From Bacteroidales bacterium (GTDB lineage: Bacteria > Bacteroidota > Bacteroidia > Bacteroidales > ML635J-15): 64,000 bases of DNA. The stretch lies in assembly GCA_016937855.1 (NCBI GenBank), contig JAFGVU010000182.1, forward strand, positions 43,949-107,948. Reading direction: 5' to 3'. The first letter of the stretch is position 1, and every line of letters begins with the position of its first letter. Position numbers and translations under genes: made by a program. Shown in pieces: positions 55,219-63,912 of the stretch. The notes beneath the pieces were generated by a model. That model saw only the letters and a list, made by a program, of their open reading frames with translations. It made no database searches and was not told the DNA's origin.

Positions 55219-57381
55219 TTATTTCCTTATTTCCATTTCCTTAATCAGATTACTTGCACCGGCGTATTTGTCGATGATAAACAATGCGTACCTGATGTCG
55301 AGGGTAATATTTCGGCACATTTCGGGATCGTACATAATATCGCTCATTGTTCCTTCCCAGTTACGGTCGAAGTTTAAACCAATAAGTTCGCCATTTGCAT
55401 TAATTACCGGGCTTCCTGAGTTCCCGCCGGTTGTATGATTTGTTCCGATAAAACCAACATGCATAGTGCCGTCAGCATCTGCATATTGTCCATAATCTTT
55501 AGCGTAATAAAGCTCTTTTAATTTGTCCGGCACATCATAATCATAAATTTCAGGATTATCTTTTTCGATTATACCGTCGAGAGTCGTAAAATAATCATAT
55601 TCTACTCCATCTTTCGGAAAATAATTATCAACATTACCGTAAGTAACACGTAGTGTAAAGTTAGCATCGGGGTAGAATAAACGATCTGCTTCAAACTCCA
55701 TCTGAGCTTTCATGTAAATTCTATCGAGACTGTCGAGCTGTGCTGTATAATTGTTATATTCTGTTGCTAACTGATTACGATAAACATTTAAATAATCCTT
55801 CATCAACAAATAAACAGGGTCTTTCATAATTTTTTTATAAGATTTTGCTGATAAATTATCTACAAATTCATTAAATTTTTCCTGATTTGTTAATATCGAT
55901 TTGTTAAACATATAACATGCAAATGCCTCGTATTTATTTTCGGCTTTTTTTGTGATTTTCTCAAAATTTACAAAAAATTCAGGATGAAACTCTGCGGAAA
56001 TATTTTCCATGTATAGTTTTGTCATTTCGGCAAATATTTGTTTGTCGGTAGCTTCGTTATAATCTTTAAAATGAGCATCGGCAATTGCTTTAGCTTCTTT
56101 CTTAATCAACTCTACAGCCTCATCATTTGCACCATCAAGATTTTCGAGTAATCTTAAACGTAATGCAAGTAAAACCGCATCGCTCCCCAAACCTGCTTCG
56201 TTAATATAAATCATTCCGAGGTTATATTTTGATAAGCCCGAATAAATTGACTCGTATTGTTCTAAGATTTTACCATATTTTTTATAAAGAGTTCTGTTAT
56301 TATCTGTCCATTCTTTAAATTTTGATTCATACTTTTTCTTTTTGTTTACAGCATCGAGTCTTCTCAGTCCGCGCATTTCGCCAATCCATTTTTTCCAACC
56401 GTTAGCAACCGAAGCGGCTTTAGCAGAGTATTGAATTCGAATAAGAGGATCGGAATTCATGGCTTGGTTTATAATATCCAACTTTTTGCCTCTGATCAAA
56501 ACCCTGTGTGGGTCCGATTCGTTTAATACCTGCTCAACAGCAAAGGAAGGAAGATATTGTTGCGTTGTTCCGGGATACCCAAAAACCATTGTAAAATCGC
56601 CTTTTTGCACACCTTTAATTGAAATTGGGAAAAACTTTTTTGGTTTTAATGGCACATTATCTTCGGAGTATTCGGCAGGCTTTCCGTCTTTATCGCAATA
56701 GACTCTAAAAAGCGAAAAATCTCCGGTATGACGAGGCCACATCCAGTTGTCGGTATCGCCACCAAATTTACCAATTGCCGAAGGAGGAGCTCCAACTAAG
56801 CGCACATCTTTAAACACCTCATTGATAAACAAAAAATACTGATTTCCGTTATAAAATTGTTCGACACGAGCTTCGTAATGAGTATCATGTTCGACTTTCT
56901 TTTTTATTTCAGCAATATTTCTGTCAATAATTTTGTTTCTTTCTGCCTCTGTCATTTCATCGGTAACGTCCTGCAATACTCGTCCTGTAACATCTGCCAT
57001 ACTAATCAGGAATGTAACTTTAAGTCCGGGGTTTGCAAGTTCTTCTTGTTGCGACATTGCCCAAAAACCATCGGTAAGGTAATCATTTTCCAGACTACTG
57101 TGTTTTTGAATATTTCCATATCCGCAATGATGATTTGTAATTAATAATCCTTGATCAGATATCATCTCGCCTGTACAACCACCACCAAAAATAACAATTG
57201 CATCTTTCATCGATGCGTTATTAACACTGTAAATATCTTCGGCTGTAAGTTTAAAGCCTTTTTCCTGCATGTCAGCAAAATTGTACTTCTCCAATAAAAT
57301 TGGAATCCACATTCCCTCGTCTGCGAATAACGAAGAGAATAATGCAAGGTTTGTTAGTAAAATAAAGATTAGTTTTTTCAT
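55219..57381 (-). CDS. S46-family dipeptidyl-peptidase, DPP11-like (Asp/Glu-specific)
   Basis: Secreted serine exopeptidase releasing dipeptides. Signal peptide FILLTNLALFSSLFA. Catalytic residues fall at the positions known for Porphyromonas gingivalis DPP11: His85 in ITNHHCGYGN, Asp221 in HTGDFSLFRVY (Asp227 in the reference) and Ser655 in TTGGNSGSPV. The specificity residue is Arg673 (GLNFDRNWEG), which marks DPP11; DPP7 has Gly here. 720 residues is normal. The enzyme supplies acidic dipeptides for growth on protein. A 7-bp tandem repeat lies upstream, so its promoter is unclear. Confidence 0.94.
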   Translation of the reverse strand: MKKLIFILLTNLALFSSLFADEGMWIPILLEKYNFADMQEKGFKLTAEDIYSVNNASMKDAIVIFGGGCTGEMISDQGLLITNHHCGYGNIQKHSSLENDYLTDGFWAMSQQEELANPGLKVTFLISMADVTGRVLQDVTDEMTEAERNKIIDRNIAEIKKKVEHDTHYEARVEQFYNGNQYFLFINEVFKDVRLVGAPPSAIGKFGGDTDNWMWPRHTGDFSLFRVYCDKDGKPAEYSEDNVPLKPKKFFPISIKGVQKGDFTMVFGYPGTTQQYLPSFAVEQVLNESDPHRVLIRGKKLDIINQAMNSDPLIRIQYSAKAASVANGWKKWIGEMRGLRRLDAVNKKKKYESKFKEWTDNNRTLYKKYGKILEQYESIYSGLSKYNLGMIYINEAGLGSDAVLLALRLRLLENLDGANDEAVELIKKEAKAIADAHFKDYNEATDKQIFAEMTKLYMENISAEFHPEFFVNFEKITKKAENKYEAFACYMFNKSILTNQEKFNEFVDNLSAKSYKKIMKDPVYLLMKDYLNVYRNQLATEYNNYTAQLDSLDRIYMKAQMEFEADRLFYPDANFTLRVTYGNVDNYFPKDGVEYDYFTTLDGIIEKDNPEIYDYDVPDKLKELYYAKDYGQYADADGTMHVGFIGTNHTTGGNSGSPVINANGELIGLNFDRNWEGTMSDIMYDPEMCRNITLDIRYALFIIDKYAGASNLIKEMEIRK

Positions 57382-57410
57382 AAATATTTAGTTTTTAAAG
57401 TTTTGTATGG

Positions 57411-57465
57411 GGAGTTCGGAGTTCGGAGTTCGGAGTTCGGAGTTCGGAGTTCGGAGTTCGGAGTT
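57411..57465 (+). repeat. Tandem repeat, seven full copies of GGAGTTC plus a partial
   Basis: A perfect 7-bp repeat: GGAGTTC occurs seven times (57411-57459), then a partial GGAGTT. It lies between the S46 peptidase and four-helix-bundle genes. A mirrored block with CTCCGAACTAAGAACTAAGA occurs on the other side of the small gene (57924-57954). Confidence 0.95.
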
Positions 57466-57518
57466 AATCCAATTCTCTTGCTCGGGTATAGTTATATTAT
57501 ATGTATTTAATGTATATT

Positions 57519-57875
57519 TCATTTAGAATTATTCCCGATAGATTTAAAAATAGCCAATAGTTCTTTTGCTTCGTCTAATGCTGGAACGACTTCATTGTCT
57601 TCCAACCATTTCATGCTCAAAATAATTTGGAGCCAATAAGCAGATTCGCTGCATTCACTTTCTGATATTCCAATTCTACTTTTAAAATCTGCTTTACTTC
57701 GTCCGCAGTTAGCCTCTCGATAATTAGCACCTACACTTGTGCCAGATTTTGCAAGCTGATACCGAACCACTTGAGCCTCAATGGTATTAGGCAATTTAGC
57801 GCATAACTTAAGAATCATGATTGCAAAATCCAATGTTCTTTTTTCTAACTTTTCTGCAAACTCTTTATTTGTCAT
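57519..57875 (-). CDS. Four-helix bundle protein (23S rRNA intervening-sequence type)
   Basis: 118 residues. The sequence matches the S23/IVS four-helix bundle family: KEFAEKLEKRTLDFAIMILK, PNTIEAQVVRYQLAKSGTSV, GANYREANCGRSKADFKSRI, ESAYWLQIILSMKW and a C-terminal ELLAIFKSIG. Avd of diversity-generating retroelements belongs to the same superfamily, but no reverse transcriptase is present. It is outside any rRNA gene. Start: ATG at 57875 preferred over a TTG at 57881. It is bordered on both sides by AGTTC/GAACT repeats and interrupts an otherwise packed minus-strand run. Confidence 0.92.
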   Translation of the reverse strand: MTNKEFAEKLEKRTLDFAIMILKLCAKLPNTIEAQVVRYQLAKSGTSVGANYREANCGRSKADFKSRIGISESECSESAYWLQIILSMKWLEDNEVVPALDEAKELLAIFKSIGNNSK

Positions 57876-57923
57876 AATCAAAATAAATATTTTTCAACTC
57901 TAAACTTCACACTAATAACTTCA

Positions 57924-57954
57924 CACTCCGAACTAAGAACTAAGAACTCCGAAC
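57924..57954. repeat. GAACT/AGTTC repeat block upstream of the four-helix-bundle gene
   Basis: Contains CTCCGAACTAAGAACTAAGA followed by ACTCCGAACTTC, the inverted counterpart of the GGAGTTC tandem at 57411-57465. The pair bracket the small gene. It also overlaps the end of the maf gene (stop at 57933). Confidence 0.75.
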
Positions 57955-58532
57955 TTCTTCAACTCTCTATATAGCATCTGCACCGGCAATCCAACCACAT
58001 TATAATAAGAACCTTCGATATAATCTATCCCAATTTTCCCTATCCATTCTTGTATTCCATAAGCTCCGGCTTTATCAAATGGTTTATATTTTTCGATATA
58101 ATATCTAATTTCTTCATCCTCAAGATTTGCGAATCTGACAAGAGTTTCGGAGTAGAATGTTTTTGTTTTTTCTATAGATTTTATACAAACTCCTGTAATT
58201 ACATAATGTGATTTTCCGCTTAGCAGTTTCAACATTTGAAAAGCGTCTGAATAATCGGTTGGTTTTCCGAGAACAATATCATTAAGCCAAACAATAGTAT
58301 CGGCGGTAATAAGAATTTGATTTTTTGTTAAATCTTGAAAAGCAGCAGCTTTTTTTTCTGCTAGAAAAGTTGCAATATTTTCACGGTACAGATTGTTAGG
58401 ATAATCTTCGACAATATCGGGGGCTTTAACAATTTTAAACTGAATACCTGTTTGAGCCAACAGTTCCTGACGCCTTGGACTTGCAGTTGCTAATAGAATT
58501 TCGTAGTTTGTATCTGCATTAAATTTTACCAT
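57933..58532 (-). CDS. maf: Maf-family nucleoside triphosphate pyrophosphatase
   Basis: Hydrolyses dTTP/UTP or modified NTPs to the monophosphate, limiting their incorporation into nucleic acids. Motifs: LLATASPRRQELLAQTG near the start, ILITADTIVWLN with the catalytic Asp, and GAYGIQEWIG with the Lys/Gly strand. 199 residues is normal. It overlaps the upstream prenyltransferase by 14 bp and is part of a four-gene operon conserved in Bacteroidota. Its C-terminal coding end runs into the repeat block beside the four-helix-bundle gene. Confidence 0.94.
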   Translation of the reverse strand: MVKFNADTNYEILLATASPRRQELLAQTGIQFKIVKAPDIVEDYPNNLYRENIATFLAEKKAAAFQDLTKNQILITADTIVWLNDIVLGKPTDYSDAFQMLKLLSGKSHYVITGVCIKSIEKTKTFYSETLVRFANLEDEEIRYYIEKYKPFDKAGAYGIQEWIGKIGIDYIEGSYYNVVGLPVQMLYRELKKFGVLSS

Positions 58533-59490
58533 AGACTACAAAACTAAAAATTAAACTGAATAAGACTCCAAAAAACATAATAAATTTTGTTAAAGTATTC
58601 ATCCGTCTATATTTAGCAATTTTTTCGCCCCATGCAGAACGTACACTCAAAATAAGAATAGGCAATCCTAAAATTATGTAAATGTATATATCTCCAACAA
58701 TAGAATTTTGAAAAAATATAAGTTTCGACAAATACACTTCCCAGATAAAGACAATAGTAATCAGCGAGAAAAGAGCTAAAACAGAAATCAACCAATTTGT
58801 ATTTTTTCTGCCAATAATAATTGGAACAGATTTTATTCCGGTTTTGTAGTCGCCTCGAAAATCCTGACAATCTTTAATAAGTTCACGAATAAGATTAAAA
58901 AGAAAAGCAAAAACTGAAAATCCGATAATAACCTGAAACGATATTTTAATTGCACGAGCAGTTTCAATTGTCCATTCAGAAAGTGAGTTTTCAAGAGCAT
59001 AATATTCGGTAATTCCAACAGAAAGCGGAATAAGTGTTGTTAAAAACGCCAGAGTAATATTAGCAAGCAAAGCTTTTCGTTTAAGGTTGTTGGAGTATAT
59101 CCAAATTAAAAAGCTGATAAAAATAAAATACAATCCAATAATGAATTTTCCGGCGATAAAAGCAGTAATAAACCCACAAACAACACCTAGAAAAGTAAAT
59201 GCGGAGTGCATAAATATTGCAGATCGTCTATTAACTTTAAACCCAACCAAAACGCGTTCGGGACGGTTAATCATATCTGTTTTTCGGTCAAAATAATCGT
59301 TAATAATATTCCCGCCGGCCATAATTAAGACAGCCGTCATTATCAAGAATAGAAAACCTGTATTTGAAAGTCCGATTTCGACTCCATAATACTGATAAAC
59401 AGGAACAATCACAGCATATTTCATAATAAACATGATTCCGGCAACCGCAAGAATGTTTTTCCATCGAATAAGCTTTAAAAAAGTTCCCAT
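58519..59490 (-). CDS. UbiA-type prenyltransferase (geranylgeranylglycerol-phosphate geranylgeranyltransferase-like)
   Basis: 323 residues with seven or more transmembrane helices. The UbiA motif is NIINDYFDRKTDMINRPERV (NDxxDxxxD), and a second aspartate-rich motif is LIREL.KDCQDFRGDY (DxxxD). By family it resembles the archaeal-type digeranylgeranylglyceryl phosphate synthase-like enzymes widely annotated in Bacteroidota. It would transfer a prenyl group to an acceptor at the membrane; whether the product is an ether lipid is not known. Located between KdsC-like and maf. Confidence 0.88.
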   Translation of the reverse strand: MGTFLKLIRWKNILAVAGIMFIMKYAVIVPVYQYYGVEIGLSNTGFLFLIMTAVLIMAGGNIINDYFDRKTDMINRPERVLVGFKVNRRSAIFMHSAFTFLGVVCGFITAFIAGKFIIGLYFIFISFLIWIYSNNLKRKALLANITLAFLTTLIPLSVGITEYYALENSLSEWTIETARAIKISFQVIIGFSVFAFLFNLIRELIKDCQDFRGDYKTGIKSVPIIIGRKNTNWLISVLALFSLITIVFIWEVYLSKLIFFQNSIVGDIYIYIILGLPILILSVRSAWGEKIAKYRRMNTLTKFIMFFGVLFSLIFSFVVYGKI

Positions 59491-59502
59491 AATGTTTTGT
59501 TT

Positions 59503-60045
59503 TTATGTTTCAAAAGAGTCGTCACACATCCAAATGTCTTTAGCGCGCATAATTTGTTCGATAATATCTCTAACACAGCCTTTTCCGCCTTTTTTATCAG
59601 AGATGTAAAGTGAAATTTCCTTAATTTCAGATGCAGCATCGGCAGGGCAACAAGGTAATCCAACTATTTTCATTATCTGATAATCGGGAATATCGTCTCC
59701 CATATATAATATTTTTGATTTGTCGAGTTTCTCATTCTCAACGATTTTTTCGAACTCGCTAAGTTTGTTTTTGCATCCAATAATTACATTTTTAATTCCA
59801 AGATTTTGATAGCGTCGTTGCACATCCACATTTAGACCTCCGGAAATAATAAATATTTTTAATCCTTTTTTTAGTGCATATTTTAGGACATAACCATCTT
59901 TAACATTTGTTGTACGCTGCAATTCTCCATTACTCGAAATTAATACTTCGGATGCAGACAGTACACCATCGATATCGAAAAACAAGGCCTCGATACCATT
60001 TAATATTTCTTTAAAATTAAGATTTCTTAATGAGTCTTTGTGCAT
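59503..60045 (-). CDS. HAD-family phosphatase, KdsC (3-deoxy-D-manno-octulosonate 8-phosphate phosphatase)-like
   Basis: 180 residues of the HAD C0 type. Motif I FFDIDGVLSASEV (DxDG), motif II IIS/G in FIISGGLNVDV, motif III Lys, and motif IV MGDDIPDYQIMKI, followed by PADAASEIKEIS. KdsC dephosphorylates Kdo 8-phosphate in lipopolysaccharide synthesis; in this operon context that is plausible but other HAD substrates are possible. Starts 14 bp downstream of DUF2520 and 12 bp before the prenyltransferase. Confidence 0.88.
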   Translation of the reverse strand: MHKDSLRNLNFKEILNGIEALFFDIDGVLSASEVLISSNGELQRTTNVKDGYVLKYALKKGLKIFIISGGLNVDVQRRYQNLGIKNVIIGCKNKLSEFEKIVENEKLDKSKILYMGDDIPDYQIMKIVGLPCCPADAASEIKEISLYISDKKGGKGCVRDIIEQIMRAKDIWMCDDSFET

Positions 60046-60059
60046 TTACTATTTTTTTA

Positions 60060-60833
60060 TTATTTGTTAAATTTTGTCTTTATACTATCAGTTAAAACCC
60101 TATAAATTGCCGAATATTGTGCGTTTTTTTCGATAAGTTTAAGGTGCTTTTCTATTGTATGATTATCATTTCGCAAAGCCGGGCCAGTTTGTGAAGCTTG
60201 CGCTCCGTGATTTATTATTTTATAACTACTTTGCTCCAAAAGAGGCTTAATTATGTTCGTATCAATATTGTTATCCGACAAAATATCCTCGGCAATATTT
60301 ACGCAATGATTCATAAAATTGCTGGCAAAAACGCCTGACAAATGCAGTACTTCGCGTTTTGACTCATCAATATTAAAAGTTTTGCAACCGAGTTTTTGAG
60401 CTAATCTGTCCAAACTTAAATATGTTTCGGGGTTCGAGGCTTCGATACATATTGGTACTTTTGAAAAATCGGTTTCTACACCTTTTGTAAATGTCTGAAA
60501 AGGATAAAATACTCCATAGTTTTGTGTTAAACCACTAAAGATATTCATAGATTGACTTCCCGCAGTATGAACAGCAACACTCGAAGAATTTATTGAGATT
60601 TGCTTTGCTATATGAGCATTTGCCTCATCATTCATAATAAAAAAATAAAAATCGGCATCTGCAACAATATCATCGACCTTGGAAACATATTCACATTTAG
60701 CAACTTTACAAAGATCGGCGGCAGTTTGTGAATTTCTACTGTAAATTTGTCTAATTCTGATATCGCAAGTGCTAAAAGCCTTTACAAAATGGCTTGCAAC
60801 ATTTCCGGATCCTAGAATAACAATATCAGACAT
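60060..60833 (-). CDS. Rossmann-like/DUF2520 protein
   Basis: 257 residues with an NAD(P)-binding Rossmann motif at the N-terminus (IVILGSGNVASHFVKAF) and a DUF2520 C-terminal helical domain (FASNFMNHCVNIAEDILSD). Predicted short-chain or ketopantoate reductase-like oxidoreductase; substrate unknown. The ATG at 60833 is chosen because it gives the Rossmann motif at the natural N-terminus; an upstream in-frame ATG at 61010 would add 59 unrelated basic residues. It is the first gene of the DUF2520-KdsC-prenyltransferase-maf operon. Confidence 0.9.
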   Translation of the reverse strand: MSDIVILGSGNVASHFVKAFSTCDIRIRQIYSRNSQTAADLCKVAKCEYVSKVDDIVADADFYFFIMNDEANAHIAKQISINSSSVAVHTAGSQSMNIFSGLTQNYGVFYPFQTFTKGVETDFSKVPICIEASNPETYLSLDRLAQKLGCKTFNIDESKREVLHLSGVFASNFMNHCVNIAEDILSDNNIDTNIIKPLLEQSSYKIINHGAQASQTGPALRNDNHTIEKHLKLIEKNAQYSAIYRVLTDSIKTKFNK

Positions 60834-61047
60834 AACTCTAATTTTTTCTATTACAAATTTAATTGTTTTAACCGAATTATTACCTTTAAATATGTTTTTT
60901 ATAAAATATTTAACAAAACCACGTTTTTTGATGAACCAATTAGTAATTTTATGCGTCTGAAAAGAGTTGCCAATTAAAAGATTGTTGTTTTTTATTGTTA
61001 TTTTAATCAATTCTTACTATCTTGAGAAGATTAATTTTTAGAAAGAA

Positions 61048-63912
61048 ATGAGAAAAGCATTATTTGTAATTATTGCCATTTGTATAAATTCATTTGTTTT
61101 TTCACAGACAAATGATAATGTTGATGCAAAATCTATTTTAGACATTCGAGGAGAAATTTACTTTACATTTAAAGCAAAACCAAACGAAATTCAGGGTTTT
61201 GTTAATATGTTATCGGTAGATTCATACGATGGAAAGACTGTAAAAGCTTATGCAAATAGGCAACAATTCGAAAAATTTTCGACAACAGGAAAAGAATTTG
61301 AGATAGTTGCAGATTATTATCAGCCAAAAGCTTTAACAATGGCTTCAAGTGTTGCCGAAATGTCAAATTGGGACAGGTATCCAACTTATGAAGTTTATGT
61401 TGAAATGATGCAAAGTTTCGCAACCGATTATCCTGATATTTGTGTTTTAGACACTATTGGATATTCTTTAGATGGTCGTCTTTTGCTTGTAGTAAAAATT
61501 TCAGACAATGTTGAAGCAGACGAGGCTGAGCCTGAGTTTCTTTATACCGGAATGATGCATGGTGATGAACTAATTGGTGGAATGGTTTTTTTACGATTGA
61601 TAGATCATATTTTGCAAAACTACGGTACTAATTCTCAAATCACTAATTTGGTTGATAATGTACAAATTTATATAAACCCTTTTGCAAATCCTGATGGTAC
61701 TTATGCTGGCGGAAATTCTACTGTTGCAGATGCAACAAGGAACAATGCAGATAATATTGATTTAAATAGGAATTATCCTGATTTTATTGCCGGACAAAAT
61801 CCGGATGGGAATAATACTGCTGTTGAGACTCAGCTAATGATAGACTTTGCAGCCTCAAGAAATTTTGTAATGTCTGCCAATAGTCATAGTGGAGCAGAGT
61901 TGCTAAATTATCCATACGATACACAATCAATTTATCCATCGGATTATGAATGGTGGGAATTTGTTTGTTGGGAATATGCCGATACCGCTCACGAATATAG
62001 TGCATCAGGTTATCTTACCGATCTCGATGGCGGCGTTACTAATGGATATGCTTGGTACACCGCTACAGGAACTCGTCAGGATTATATGAATTACTATGAG
62101 TATTGCCGTGAGGTAACATTAGAGTTAAGTACCGCAAAACTACTTGATGCCGAAGATTTGCCCGATTACTGGGAATATAACAGACGATCATTATTAAATT
62201 ATCTCGAACAAGTCACTTATGGTTTAAGAGGTATAGTTACTGATTCTGTAACTCATGAACCGCTCGAAGCAATGGTTTATATTGATGGATTTGACACCTA
62301 TAACTCTCATGTTTATTCCTTTCCACTGCATGGTGATTATTACCGATTGCTGAATGAGGGTGTCTATCATGTTACATTTTCTTGTGAAGGATATCGCTCC
62401 AAAACATTTATGGTTGATATTGATAATTATGAACAGACCGTTATGGATGTTCAGCTTGTAAACCTTAACGACCTTCCACCGATGGTTAATTTTGTATCAA
62501 ATGTTCAGGAAGCCGATTGTAATCCTGAGATTCAATTTATAAATACTTCCGAAGCATCCGAATCAACAACATATTTGTGGGATTTTGGTGATGGTTCGCC
62601 AACAAGTACAGAAATTAACCCTAGTCATGCCTATTCGCAAAACGGAACATACTCGGTAAAATTATACGGTGAAAACGAACACGGCGAAGATTCACTATGG
62701 CAAATGTTTTACATAGATATTTTACTAGCTGAATTAAATGATATTTCAGATTATGTAATATGTGAGAGCTCAGGAAGTGTAACAATAGAGCCAAACCTTA
62801 GTGGCGAAACGCATTGGTTCGAGAACGAGAATGATGAATCGTCATTTTTTATTGGGAATAGTTACACGACTCCTGTTTTAAGTGAAAACACCACTTATTA
62901 CATTCAGGAAATTACTATTGGTGATGAATTTAATGGAGGAGAGCTCGATAATGGAGAAGGCGGAAATTACGTATCAGACAACAACTACCTGCTCTTCGAT
63001 TGTATGCAGGAATGTGAACTTACAAGCGTTAAAGTTTATGCACAAAATGCTGCCACAAGAACCATCTATTTAAAGAACTCGCAAGGAATTGAAATATATA
63101 GCGAAGATATTTTTATTGATGCCGGCGAGCAAATTGTCAACCTTAATTTTATCATCCCTGTTGGACAAAATCTAAAACTGGGTTGCTCTAACCCACAAGG
63201 ATTGTATCGTGGATCCACAGGAGTTTGGGGTACTTTCTCTTATCCGTACAATATTGGAGGAGTTGTTTCAATAAGTGAGAGTAATGTTGTTTGGTGGAAC
63301 GACAGCGATAGATATTATGCATTTTTTTATGATTGGAACATAAAATTACCTGACTGCTACTCGGAGAGAACACCTGTAAGAGTATTTGTAAACGAGGAAC
63401 CCATTGCTGATTTTAACTATATTGCGAATGGATCGATTATCAGTTTTACAAATAATTCGACTGCAGCCGATAGTTTTGTTTGGGATTTTGGAGACGAAAC
63501 AAGCTCAACAGAGATAAATCCTGTACATATTTTCTCTGAAAGTGGAAATTACACAGTAAAGCTAACAGCATCAAGTGAATGTGGAACTGATGAGTTTGAA
63601 ACAGAGATTTTTGTGGAAACGGGTATTCAACAAAGCAATAATAAGACAATTTCTGCATTCCCAAATCCAGCATCAGGTAATATTATTATAGAATCCCAAG
63701 AAAAAATCTCTGCAATTAAAGTAACAGATATTAGTGGGAAAATAATTTCAATCTTTAAATCTGATGGCAATAAAAAAGAGATGGACAATTGCGAGAAACT
63801 CGAAATTGAAAGAAAAAACATAAACATTTCGAGTTTAAAACAAGGAATATATATAGTTGAAGTTATTGATATAAATGACAACACAAATATTTTCAGAATA
63901 ATAAAAGATTAA
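61048..63912 (+). CDS. Secreted zinc carboxypeptidase (M14) with PKD domains and T9SS sorting domain
   Basis: 954 residues. Signal peptide FVIIAICINSFVFSQ. The M14 peptidase domain (about 110-400) has zinc ligands His171 and Glu174 (MMHGDELIGG) and His280 (ANSHSGAELL), Arg/Asn residues in DLNRNYPD, and the catalytic Glu359 in VTLELSTAK. A carboxypeptidase-regulatory-like domain follows (YGLRGIVTDSVTHEPLEAMV). Two PKD domains are marked by YLWDFGDGSPTSTEINPSHA and VWDFGDETSSTEINPVHI. The last ~80 residues are a type A T9SS C-terminal domain (SAFPNPASGNIIIES, KQGIYIVEV). Likely surface or secreted, used in protein or peptide breakdown. Confidence 0.95.
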   Translation: MRKALFVIIAICINSFVFSQTNDNVDAKSILDIRGEIYFTFKAKPNEIQGFVNMLSVDSYDGKTVKAYANRQQFEKFSTTGKEFEIVADYYQPKALTMASSVAEMSNWDRYPTYEVYVEMMQSFATDYPDICVLDTIGYSLDGRLLLVVKISDNVEADEAEPEFLYTGMMHGDELIGGMVFLRLIDHILQNYGTNSQITNLVDNVQIYINPFANPDGTYAGGNSTVADATRNNADNIDLNRNYPDFIAGQNPDGNNTAVETQLMIDFAASRNFVMSANSHSGAELLNYPYDTQSIYPSDYEWWEFVCWEYADTAHEYSASGYLTDLDGGVTNGYAWYTATGTRQDYMNYYEYCREVTLELSTAKLLDAEDLPDYWEYNRRSLLNYLEQVTYGLRGIVTDSVTHEPLEAMVYIDGFDTYNSHVYSFPLHGDYYRLLNEGVYHVTFSCEGYRSKTFMVDIDNYEQTVMDVQLVNLNDLPPMVNFVSNVQEADCNPEIQFINTSEASESTTYLWDFGDGSPTSTEINPSHAYSQNGTYSVKLYGENEHGEDSLWQMFYIDILLAELNDISDYVICESSGSVTIEPNLSGETHWFENENDESSFFIGNSYTTPVLSENTTYYIQEITIGDEFNGGELDNGEGGNYVSDNNYLLFDCMQECELTSVKVYAQNAATRTIYLKNSQGIEIYSEDIFIDAGEQIVNLNFIIPVGQNLKLGCSNPQGLYRGSTGVWGTFSYPYNIGGVVSISESNVVWWNDSDRYYAFFYDWNIKLPDCYSERTPVRVFVNEEPIADFNYIANGSIISFTNNSTAADSFVWDFGDETSSTEINPVHIFSESGNYTVKLTASSECGTDEFETEIFVETGIQQSNNKTISAFPNPASGNIIIESQEKISAIKVTDISGKIISIFKSDGNKKEMDNCEKLEIERKNINISSLKQGIYIVEVIDINDNTNIFRIIKD

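Noticed and set aside
57411..57465. CRISPR array
   Set aside because: The 7-bp units are contiguous with no spacers and no cas genes are present.
57519..57875. Diversity-generating retroelement accessory protein (Avd)
   Set aside because: The fold family is related but no reverse transcriptase, template repeat or variable repeat is nearby.
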